Assembly: GCA_030829955.1 (NCBI GenBank)
Contig: JAURNY010000032.1
Span: 92,487-156,486, forward strand
Origin: Gammaproteobacteria bacterium
GTDB taxonomy: Bacteria > Pseudomonadota > Gammaproteobacteria > Eutrophobiales > Eutrophobiaceae
Length of the DNA: 64,000 nt
Direction: 5' to 3'
Shown one piece after another: positions 28,785 to 36,803 of the stretch. The number at the start of each line of letters is the position of its first letter. Position 1 is the stretch's first letter. A program made the translations under genes and the position numbers. Below the pieces are notes generated by a model that was not told the DNA's origin, did not search any database, and saw nothing but the letters and a program-made list of their open reading frames with translations.

Positions 28785-29927
28785 TTATATTCTCTGAATC
28801 CTTTCCTGCTCAGCAAAGGCAAAACGATCTGTCATTCCGGCTATGTAATCTGCTATAACCCGCGCTGTGTAAGAATCCTTCTCTTCTACATCTGATTCTT
28901 CAATCAGTTGTTGAGATTCTTCGTTTAAAAGCGAAGTATCGTTCATATAAGCATCAAACAAAAAAACAATAGTTTGTTTTGCTTTGTCAGTCATTGCCTG
29001 CACGCGCTCATGTTGATAAAGGTATTTACGTAAGAATTTTTTTAAAGCCAGATGTTTTTCAAAAATCGATTGACTCATACTGATTATTTTTTCATTACAA
29101 TTTCTCACATCGTCAACAGAGTCAAGATGTAAACGTTCAATATTTTGTTGACTTGTGTTGACTAAATCACTTACCAGCATATTGATCATGCGACGGATAA
29201 TTTCATGACGCATAAACCGATCATCCAATTCACCCCATCTGGTTATTACTCGCTGGTAATTTTCTTCTACCAGTTCACATTCTCTCAATTGTTCAATCGT
29301 CAATAAACCTGCACGCAAACCATCATCAACATCATGATTATTGTAAGCAATCTCGTCCGCAATATTTGCTATCTGTGCTTCCAGATTCGGTTTCTGTTTA
29401 TTGATAAAACGTTTACCAATATCCCCAAGCATCTCTGCATTTTTTTTTGAACAATGTTTAAGTATGCCTTCACGCGTTTCAAACATCAGATTGAGACCCG
29501 GAAATGCTGCATAACGCTGTTCCAGATGATCAACAATTCGCAATGACTGCAGGTTATGCTCAAAACCACCATAATTTCGCATGCACTCATTTAATGCATC
29601 CTGTCCAGCATGACCAAATGGCGTATGCCCGAGATCGTGTGCAAGACAAATGGCCTCTGTCAGATCTTCATTAACCTTTAATTCTCTGGCTGTTGTTCTA
29701 CCGATCTGAGCAACTTCAATGGAATGAGTCAGACGAGTTCTGAACATATCGCCTTCATGATTGACGAAAACCTGTGTTTTATACTCCAGACGACGAAATG
29801 CAGCTGAGTGAACTATTCGATCACGGTCACGCTGAAACTCATTGCGAAAATTAGAACTATAATCGGGATGGACTCGCCCAATACTACTGGACTGTTCTGA
29901 TGCATAACTTGCAAGTCCCTGAAACAA
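28785..29927 (-). CDS. dgt: dGTP triphosphohydrolase-like HD protein
   Basis: 380 residues of the deoxyguanosinetriphosphatase-like family. The HD metal site is visible as HSIEVAQIGRT and CLAHDLGHTPFGHAG, with IADEIAYNNHDVDDG later. It is shorter than E. coli Dgt (about 505) and matches the type 2 Dgt-like group. It hydrolyses dNTPs to nucleosides and triphosphate. The start is a TTG with GAGGA 8 bases upstream, inside the end of aroB. It is inserted between aroB (4 bases) and the damX-like gene (2 bases). Confidence 0.92.
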   Translation of the reverse strand: MFQGLASYASEQSSSIGRVHPDYSSNFRNEFQRDRDRIVHSAAFRRLEYKTQVFVNHEGDMFRTRLTHSIEVAQIGRTTARELKVNEDLTEAICLAHDLGHTPFGHAGQDALNECMRNYGGFEHNLQSLRIVDHLEQRYAAFPGLNLMFETREGILKHCSKKNAEMLGDIGKRFINKQKPNLEAQIANIADEIAYNNHDVDDGLRAGLLTIEQLRECELVEENYQRVITRWGELDDRFMRHEIIRRMINMLVSDLVNTSQQNIERLHLDSVDDVRNCNEKIISMSQSIFEKHLALKKFLRKYLYQHERVQAMTDKAKQTIVFLFDAYMNDTSLLNEESQQLIEESDVEEKDSYTARVIADYIAGMTDRFAFAEQERIQRI

Positions 29928-29931
29928 TTAT

Positions 29932-31017
29932 TTATCCTCGCGAAAGATATTTATTAATTGTTTCTTCAAGCATTTCTGTTTTTATATCTGCTGTAATAAC
30001 AGCTTTTCCAATCGATTCAAGAAGGATAAAATATAAAACGCCATCTTTAGCTTTTTTATCGACTTTCATATTTTCCAACATCTTTTGCATGGTGACTCGT
30101 GGATGATTTTTCACAGGTAATCCAGCTTCCATCAGTATGGATTCAATCGTTGCCACAGTTGCTTCATTCAGATAACCCAAACGATAGGATAAATCTGCTG
30201 CCATCAACAAACCGCAACCTATAGCTTCTCCATGTAACCATTCTTTGTATTCAAGTGCTGTTTCAATCGCATGTCCAAAAGTATGTCCAAGATTTAAAAT
30301 GGCGCGTACTCCCGATTCTGTTTCATCTTCGGCAACAACTTCAGCCTTATTAATACATGAACGTTCTATAGCGTAGGCCAAAGCGGCTTCATCACGGTTT
30401 ATTAATTTTGAAATATTCTTCTGCAACCACTCAAAAAATTTTTTATCTCGAATCAAACCATACTTTATAACTTCTGCTAATCCGGCTGATAACTCACGGC
30501 CAGGTAAAGTTGATATTACCGAGGTATCCGCTATAACGCTTATGGGCTGATAAAACGCACCAATCATATTTTTACCAAGTGGATGATTAACTGCAGTCTT
30601 GCCACCAACGGAAGAGTCAACCTGTGCTAATAAAGTGGTGGGCACTTGTATAAATTTTACGCCACGTTGATAACATGCTGCAGCAAAACCCGTCAAATCA
30701 CCAACAACGCCACCTCCCAGTGCGATTAACGTACATGTTCGACTGAATTTATTTTTCAATAATCTGGAAATAATTATATTCAGATGTTCCAATGATTTGG
30801 TTTTCTCGCCATCTGGCAAAATTAGCGTTTCTACCTGTTTGTCACTAAGGTTCGATAACAATAAATCGAGGTAATAAGGCGCAATCACCTCATTCGTTAT
30901 AATTAAAACCTGTTTACTAGTTACATGTTTTTTAATTATCGACTTATCGGATAGCAATTTTTGACCAATATAAATTGGATAACTTCTATCACCTAATTCT
31001 ACGTTAATTGTTTTCAT
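29932..31017 (-). CDS. aroB: 3-dehydroquinate synthase
   Basis: 361 residues, full length. The NAD-binding ALGGGVVGDLTGFAA, the QVPTTLLAQVDSSVGGKTAVN motif and the zinc ligands in LNLGHTFGHAIE and HGEAIGCGL are present. It catalyses the second step of the shikimate pathway. It overlaps the 3' end of aroK by 14 bases and is followed by dgt. Confidence 0.97.
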   Translation of the reverse strand: MKTINVELGDRSYPIYIGQKLLSDKSIIKKHVTSKQVLIITNEVIAPYYLDLLLSNLSDKQVETLILPDGEKTKSLEHLNIIISRLLKNKFSRTCTLIALGGGVVGDLTGFAAACYQRGVKFIQVPTTLLAQVDSSVGGKTAVNHPLGKNMIGAFYQPISVIADTSVISTLPGRELSAGLAEVIKYGLIRDKKFFEWLQKNISKLINRDEAALAYAIERSCINKAEVVAEDETESGVRAILNLGHTFGHAIETALEYKEWLHGEAIGCGLLMAADLSYRLGYLNEATVATIESILMEAGLPVKNHPRVTMQKMLENMKVDKKAKDGVLYFILLESIGKAVITADIKTEMLEETINKYLSRG

Positions 31018-31534
31018 CGATTTTTAACTTATCTTTAATTTTTTTAACTGCCTGATTTATTGTCAATTTATTAGTTTCAATAATCACATCGGCTATTTCC
31101 CGATATAGCGGTTCTCTTTTATGTATTATATCCTTGATTATTTGCAGGCGATCATCTGTTTGTAATAAGGGTCTTCTTTTATCATTTTGAGTTCGTTTCA
31201 GTATTTTTTCTGGAGACGAACTCAGATAGATCACCAAGCCGTTTTCTTTCATTACTCTTCTGTTTTCACTACTGAGGACAGCACCACCGCCTGTTGCTAA
31301 TACAATTGGTTCCTCATTGATCAATAATTCACCGATCATCATTGATTCACGCTTTCTGAAACCGTCTTCTCCCTCTATTTCAAAAATCCAGGGAATGTCC
31401 GCTCCGGTTTTTTCCTCTATTTCATGGTCTGAATCAAAAAAGGCCAGTTTGCTTGATTTGGCAAGCTTGCGTCCTATTGTGGTTTTTCCTGCACCCATGG
31501 GCCCAATCAGAATAATATTCTTGCTAATGTCCAC
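31004..31534 (-). CDS. aroK: Shikimate kinase
   Basis: 176 residues. P-loop GPMGAGKTTIG, the FFDSDHEIEEKTG shikimate-binding motif (Asp), LATGGGAV and the lid KRRPLL are all there. It phosphorylates shikimate at position 3. First gene of aroK-aroB-dgt-damX. The pil operon terminator lies about 50-80 bases upstream, so aroK probably has its own promoter in the short gap before 31579. Confidence 0.96.
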   Translation of the reverse strand: MDISKNIILIGPMGAGKTTIGRKLAKSSKLAFFDSDHEIEEKTGADIPWIFEIEGEDGFRKRESMMIGELLINEEPIVLATGGGAVLSSENRRVMKENGLVIYLSSSPEKILKRTQNDKRRPLLQTDDRLQIIKDIIHKREPLYREIADVIIETNKLTINQAVKKIKDKLKIDENN

Positions 31535-31578
31535 TATAATCTCAAATCAAATAAATATGGTTAAACTGATTATATAAA

Positions 31579-31613
31579 TAAAAAAGGGATGATACCCAAT
31601 AGGTAGCATCCCT
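31579..31613 (-). terminator. Rho-independent terminator after pilQ
   Basis: On the minus strand AGGGATG and CATCCCT close a stem extended by partial pairing of CTACC with GGTAT, followed by a run of T. It lies 31 bases past the pilQ stop and ends the pilMNOPQ transcript ahead of aroK. Confidence 0.85.
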
Positions 31614-31643
31614 CAAGAGAATAACATTTATTATTTTTATAAT

Positions 31644-33776
31644 TTAAATCGCTAAATTCTCTTTTAATATTTTCGGCGTAATGAAAATCAACAGTTCGCT
31701 TTTGCTGGTATCTGTTGCAGTACGTTTAAACAGAAAACCTACATAGGGTAAATCGCCTAAGAATGGTGTTCTATCAACTGATTTTCTATCTGATGATGAA
31801 TAAACACCACCCAGAACCACTGTTTCACCATTCTCAACAAGAACAGTTGTTGCAACATTTCGTGTATTAATTGCAGGAACACCCAATACTGTAGTTGAAC
31901 TAACAGTGTCCTGAGTGACTTTTAAATCCATAATAATCGTATCATCAGGAGTAATTTGAGGTGTAACACGTAAGCTCAATACAGCGTCCTGAAATGAAAC
32001 ACTGGTAGCACCACTTGATGATGCTTGCTGAAATGGAATCTGAACACCTGACTCAATTACTGCTTCTGTCTGATTAGCTGTGATTACACGCGGGCTTGCT
32101 ATATCTTCGCCTCGACCTTCTGCAATTAATGCAGATAGTTCTAACTGAAGTAAGTATGAACCAATTTTACCTATCGCTAAACCTAAAGCTGTTGCATCGC
32201 TTGGAATTGCGGGTAAATCTACAATGTAGTTTTCATTACCGCCAGCATTAAATTCAGTCGTACCTGTGTTTTCAACATCACCCGGCTTTTTACCACCAAT
32301 AACAAAACCCGGAGCTTCTTCGTCGCGTCTAACCAAGCCGGTAGTCTTACTGTAACCAAATCGAACACCTACATCCTTGGCAAATGATTCATCAGCATTT
32401 ACGATTCTTGATTCAATTAATACCTGTTTAACAGGAACATCTAGCTTGGTAACCAAACCACGGATAGCTTCCAAACTGGTTGCAATATCCTGAATGATAA
32501 GTGTATTTGTTCTTTCATCTATCGATACAGTACCTCGAACTGATAACAAATTACTATCACCATTTTGGATTAACGTTACTAAATCATTTGCGTCAGCATA
32601 GTTAACCTGTACAAACTCTGTGCGCAATGGTGCCAATTCTTCAATTTGTTGTTCGGCTTCAAGTTCAAGTCTTTCTCTGATAGCAAGATCTTCCTGAGGA
32701 GCGACCATAATCACATTGCCGTCTTTTCGCATACCCAGACCATTTGATTTAAGAATAATATCTAATGCCTGATCCCAAGGAACGTTCTTTAATCTCAAAG
32801 TAACAGAACCTTGAACACGATCACTGGTAACCATATTCAAACCGGTAAAGTCTGCAATTAATTGCAGCACAGCTCTTACTTCAATGTCCTGAAAGTTAAG
32901 CGATAAACGCTCACCAGAAAATTTAAATTTATTTTTCTTTTGTTGTTCCAATTCATCTTTTGTGAGCGGCTTAAATTCAATGGTATAGGAATTTTCTGCC
33001 TGATAAGCCATATGTTCATAATTTTCACTAACTGTAGTAATGGTCATGCGAACATTATTACCACTAGACTTGGTATCAATTTCTTTAACCGGCGTCGCAA
33101 AATCAATAACATCAAGTTTTCTATCAAGATTGGCAGGTAACTGTGTATCAATATAATCAACAACAATTTTTCCGCTTTCGAGCCCCATATCAACAGGAAT
33201 ATTTGAATTAGATAATTCAACTATGACTCGTCCTACACCATCTGATCCTCTTCGAAAATCAATGTTTTCAATAGAACCAATCGATTTCATGCTGGACACG
33301 CCAGGTGCATTTTCATCCTTCACCTTAATACCACCCTCAACTAGTAAAATAACTTCGTTATCTGAAGTTTCTACGCTGTAAGGTACAGATTGAGATAAAT
33401 TAACAACAACACGAGTACGACCGTCGGCTTCAACAGCATTAAGACTATTAGCCACGCCTAAGCCGATTGTTAGGGAAGATTTACCTAAGTTTAAATTTAC
33501 GCCTGGAAAATCCAGAGCAATACGAGCAGGATTATCAATAGTAAAATTTAAAGGCTCAGATGCCAGCGACTCTGACAAAGTCAGTTTGATTTGCACCTTA
33601 TCATTTGGCAGTGAAGCAAAACTTACAGCATCCAATGAAGCTGCATAGGCTTGAACACTTATCAATCCGAGCATAAAAATTTTAGAATTAAGCTTTATAA
33701 ATGCATGTAATTTAGCTTTCATGGCCAATTCACCTATCGCAAAATAAATTTTTAAACTTTTGGAAGTCATCATCAT
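31644..33776 (-). CDS. pilQ: Type IV pilus secretin PilQ
   Basis: 710 residues. After the signal peptide come two AMIN domains (about 45-270, peptidoglycan binding), an STN/N0 domain (about 290-360), an N1 domain and the C-terminal secretin domain with VPAINTRNVATTVLVENGETVVLGGVY-type motifs. It forms the outer-membrane pore for the pilus. The frame starts with three ATGs at 33776 preceded by AGGGG; ATG 33722, preceded by AGGTGA, gives a tidier signal peptide and is an equal alternative. Last gene of pilMNOPQ. Confidence 0.96.
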   Translation of the reverse strand: MMMTSKSLKIYFAIGELAMKAKLHAFIKLNSKIFMLGLISVQAYAASLDAVSFASLPNDKVQIKLTLSESLASEPLNFTIDNPARIALDFPGVNLNLGKSSLTIGLGVANSLNAVEADGRTRVVVNLSQSVPYSVETSDNEVILLVEGGIKVKDENAPGVSSMKSIGSIENIDFRRGSDGVGRVIVELSNSNIPVDMGLESGKIVVDYIDTQLPANLDRKLDVIDFATPVKEIDTKSSGNNVRMTITTVSENYEHMAYQAENSYTIEFKPLTKDELEQQKKNKFKFSGERLSLNFQDIEVRAVLQLIADFTGLNMVTSDRVQGSVTLRLKNVPWDQALDIILKSNGLGMRKDGNVIMVAPQEDLAIRERLELEAEQQIEELAPLRTEFVQVNYADANDLVTLIQNGDSNLLSVRGTVSIDERTNTLIIQDIATSLEAIRGLVTKLDVPVKQVLIESRIVNADESFAKDVGVRFGYSKTTGLVRRDEEAPGFVIGGKKPGDVENTGTTEFNAGGNENYIVDLPAIPSDATALGLAIGKIGSYLLQLELSALIAEGRGEDIASPRVITANQTEAVIESGVQIPFQQASSSGATSVSFQDAVLSLRVTPQITPDDTIIMDLKVTQDTVSSTTVLGVPAINTRNVATTVLVENGETVVLGGVYSSSDRKSVDRTPFLGDLPYVGFLFKRTATDTSKSELLIFITPKILKENLAI

Positions 33777-33794
33777 TTACCCCTTTGATTCATT

Positions 33795-34370
33795 TCACTC
33801 TTCTTCAACCAAGACTAGTGACGCTTCCCGTTCTTCCCATCTGCCATTAATGGCTTGAAAAATTTCTCTAAGTTGAATTTTTTCTTCAAATATATTGGTT
33901 ACCTTGCCGATATTCATTCCCATGTATTCACCAACTTTTACTCGATGCACAGTACCTTGAGGATCCAGCACGATTGCCCATTTGTTATCTTCGTTATCCA
34001 TGGTTCCAACCATTCTCAAACTGTCTAATTCAAATTTTTCAAGCTCTTCCTTGTTTCTAAAGCTGATTTCACGTTTCATTTCCTCAGTCAGACCATCGTC
34101 TGCTGCCATTGCATCTTCGACTGTCGGTTTTGGAACTTCAAAAAACGGAGCAAAAGGATCTTTCTTGTTTAATTGCCCTGATTTATATGTATAGGCTTCA
34201 TACGGCTTGATCTCAGGCAATGGCTCGATCCTACCACCAGGTCTTGCCATGATTTCAGTAATTTGATTTTCAAGATCAGTCATATCATTTAATACACAAC
34301 CTGATAAAGAAACTATTGCAACCATCGTTACAATCAAATTCATATTGTTGAATAAAGAGTTTTTCTTCAT
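33795..34370 (-). CDS. pilP: Type IV pilus lipoprotein PilP
   Basis: 191 residues. A signal peptide ends in the lipobox LSGC, followed by a disordered linker and a beta-domain (about 110-190) with the usual LDSLRMVGTM and VHRVKVGEYMG segments. PilP links the inner-membrane PilNO complex to the PilQ secretin. It lies 18 bases before pilQ and 3 bases after pilO. Confidence 0.95.
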   Translation of the reverse strand: MKKNSLFNNMNLIVTMVAIVSLSGCVLNDMTDLENQITEIMARPGGRIEPLPEIKPYEAYTYKSGQLNKKDPFAPFFEVPKPTVEDAMAADDGLTEEMKREISFRNKEELEKFELDSLRMVGTMDNEDNKWAIVLDPQGTVHRVKVGEYMGMNIGKVTNIFEEKIQLREIFQAINGRWEEREASLVLVEEE

Positions 34371-34373
34371 GAT

Positions 34374-34970
34374 CTAATTCTCTTCTTCAAGCGCACGATA
34401 AGTTTTAGCAACTGCGCTCATCTCCAGTAGACCAGTTAACTCTTTTTTATTTACTGATTTAATGGCGATATCATGCGTAGTAACAATTCGTGGCAGCGAC
34501 GCAACGCCACTCACAAATTCACCAAATTGGTGATAGTTACCCGTTACTGTCAATTTAATAGGTAATTCTGCATAGAATTCTTTAGGGCTTTCTTTTAAAG
34601 GCTCAAACAGTTTGAACTCCAGACCACTTGCCAGACCGGTTTGTGATATGTCGATAAGTAAACCCGCAACTTCTGTTTTATTGGGCAACTGACGAAGCAT
34701 ATCGCCAAAAGATTGCTCCATTTCTTTCATCTGCACTCTTAAGGCTTTCAAATTAGCTGCTTTCTTCTGTTTTCTTTCTAGCTTTTCTATCTGTTCAAAT
34801 TCATGTTTTTCCAGCTCAACAAGTTCTTTCTGTTGCTTGGTAATATCGTAATACCAGCCACCTGCAACAATAGCGACAAAAACAAAAGCAAATACAATTA
34901 GCTTTACAGGTAAAGGCCAGCCACCAGGATTATTTGGATCAAGATTATTGATATCATCAATAAAACTCAT
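34374..34970 (-). CDS. pilO: Type IV pilus alignment protein PilO
   Basis: 198 residues. One membrane helix (about 22-44) follows a short N-terminus containing the typical NNPGGWPLPVK, then a coiled coil and a ferredoxin-like periplasmic domain. It pairs with PilN in the inner-membrane alignment complex. The start overlaps the pilN stop by 4 bases. Confidence 0.95.
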   Translation of the reverse strand: MSFIDDINNLDPNNPGGWPLPVKLIVFAFVFVAIVAGGWYYDITKQQKELVELEKHEFEQIEKLERKQKKAANLKALRVQMKEMEQSFGDMLRQLPNKTEVAGLLIDISQTGLASGLEFKLFEPLKESPKEFYAELPIKLTVTGNYHQFGEFVSGVASLPRIVTTHDIAIKSVNKKELTGLLEMSAVAKTYRALEEEN

Positions 34971-35551
34971 GATTCTTCATCCTCGTTTTCAGATTGAGGA
35001 ACAACCTGAGAAAAAGTTAATTTAAAAGAATTTATCGTAACACCTTCTTTAGTGACAGCACTCTTCTTGTCTTCTTTAATAACTTGCAAATCTGAACCTT
35101 GAATCCATTGGGATTTGTCGATATTTCTCATAAAGGACGAAACCCGGGCATTAGATTGTGCAAGTCCCTCAAGTTTTATTTGACTTCCTTTCTGTTCAAA
35201 ATTGGTGATAGTAACACCTTCGGGCAGAGCCATTATTAATTCGTCGAATAGTCTTACAACCAGCGGGCGGTTACCCTGAAGTTGTTCAATCGCTCTCATT
35301 CTTGAAAGTAAACGACTCTTTTCTTTTTCCAAATTTTTAATTTCTTTAATCTTTTTATTTACACGTTCTATTTCCAGATCGATTCTGGCAATTCTTCCGT
35401 TTTGTCTTTCAATCAATTTAGTTTCATACAAATGCCAAACGCCCCAAACAGTTGCGCCCATAATGGCAACTATCACCATTGAAACAAGAAATTTGTTAAG
35501 TTGTTCTTTTCTTCGCGCCTCGCGCCAGGGTAAAAGGTTAATTCTTGACAT
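34967..35551 (-). CDS. pilN: Type IV pilus alignment protein PilN
   Basis: 194 residues from the ATG at 35551. The conserved cytoplasmic start SRINLLPWREARRKEQ binds PilM; a membrane helix (about 20-42), a coiled coil and a periplasmic domain follow. The open frame extends to 35581, but that part overlaps pilM and the family begins at this Met. The ATG shares one base with the pilM stop (TAATG). Confidence 0.95.
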   Translation of the reverse strand: MSRINLLPWREARRKEQLNKFLVSMVIVAIMGATVWGVWHLYETKLIERQNGRIARIDLEIERVNKKIKEIKNLEKEKSRLLSRMRAIEQLQGNRPLVVRLFDELIMALPEGVTITNFEQKGSQIKLEGLAQSNARVSSFMRNIDKSQWIQGSDLQVIKEDKKSAVTKEGVTINSFKLTFSQVVPQSENEDEES

Positions 35552-36612
35552 TAACCACCCCCTCTTAAAGCTAACCCACAAGCTATCATCATAGCGGGCG
35601 CATCATTACTCAAAGCGTTGATTGAAATTTTTGATGCAAGAGTCATATTTGAAAATGGATTCGCAATAGTGGTTGGTAATTGCAATCGATTTTCCACTAG
35701 CTCGCTGATTCCGGCTATCGATGAACAACCACCAGCTAAAATTAGTTGATCAATGTTGCTAATTTGGCTGGATGCATTAAAAAACTGAATAGCACGCCCA
35801 ATTTGTGACATCATATTTTCTTTAAAGGGTTCCAACACTTCCGAACCATAATTATCTGGCAGGCCACCTTTACGTTTAGCCAAACCAGCTTCTTCAAAAG
35901 ACAAACCGTAACGACGCTGGATTTCTTCAGTTAGCTGCGAACCACCAAAATTATCTTCGCGTGAATAGATAATTTTCATATTTTCCAACACGCTAAACGT
36001 AGTCGTGTTTGATCCTACATCAGCGATAGCGATAACTTCTTTGGGCTGACTCTCAGGCAGATTTTTCGCAATAATAGAGACTGCGTTTTCCAACGCGAAC
36101 GATTCAATATCGACAACTTTTGCAGTTAAACCACCAAGATTAACAGCAGCAACAACGTTATCAACAAATTCACTTCGTGAAGCCGCGAGTAATACATCCA
36201 CCCTGTCAGCAGACTCTTCTGATGGGCCTATAACCTCAAAATCCATAGCCACTTCTTCTAATGGGAAAGGAATATATTGGTCAGCCTCTATTTGAATCTG
36301 ATTTTCCATATCATCATCTGATAAGCCTGCCGGCATGGTAATAATTTTGGTGATAACCGAGGAACCCGCTACGGCTACAGCCGCGGTCTTTATTTTTGTG
36401 CCTGACTTCTTAACTGCCTTGCCAACTGTCTCGCCTACCAGCTCAAGATCATTAATCGTTTTATCAGCAACAGAATGTTGAGGAAGGGCTTCCACTGCAT
36501 AGCTTTCTACATGATACTTACTGCCGCTACGACTTAACTCGAGCAACTTTATTGCAGTTGCGCTAATATCGACACCCAGTATGGGTTGAGATTTTTTCTT
36601 AGACAAAAACAC
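35551..36612 (-). CDS. pilM: Type IV pilus actin-like ATPase PilM
   Basis: 353 residues of the actin-like PilM/FtsA fold: GVDISATAIKLLELS phosphate loop at the start, a DVGSNTTTFSV second loop, and LAGGCSSIAG for the adenosine site. It is cytoplasmic and recruits PilN. The start codon is GTG, preceded by AAGGA. First gene of the operon and divergent from ponA across 191 bases, an order conserved in gammaproteobacteria. Confidence 0.95.
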   Translation of the reverse strand: MFLSKKKSQPILGVDISATAIKLLELSRSGSKYHVESYAVEALPQHSVADKTINDLELVGETVGKAVKKSGTKIKTAAVAVAGSSVITKIITMPAGLSDDDMENQIQIEADQYIPFPLEEVAMDFEVIGPSEESADRVDVLLAASRSEFVDNVVAAVNLGGLTAKVVDIESFALENAVSIIAKNLPESQPKEVIAIADVGSNTTTFSVLENMKIIYSREDNFGGSQLTEEIQRRYGLSFEEAGLAKRKGGLPDNYGSEVLEPFKENMMSQIGRAIQFFNASSQISNIDQLILAGGCSSIAGISELVENRLQLPTTIANPFSNMTLASKISINALSNDAPAMMIACGLALRGGG

Positions 36613-36803
36613 AGTTTTTTCCTTTTGGTGTCATGAGTTATATGCCATACATGAAACACAACATTAACTTATCATGGCTACTATAGCCAAGAGAAATATA
36701 GAAAACAAATAGTTTTTGCGCTTTGTTAAGGTAATTTCTTCATTTTTACAATTAAATTAAAAAAACAGAATATATATATCTTTTGAGATATTATCCCCAC
36801 TAG

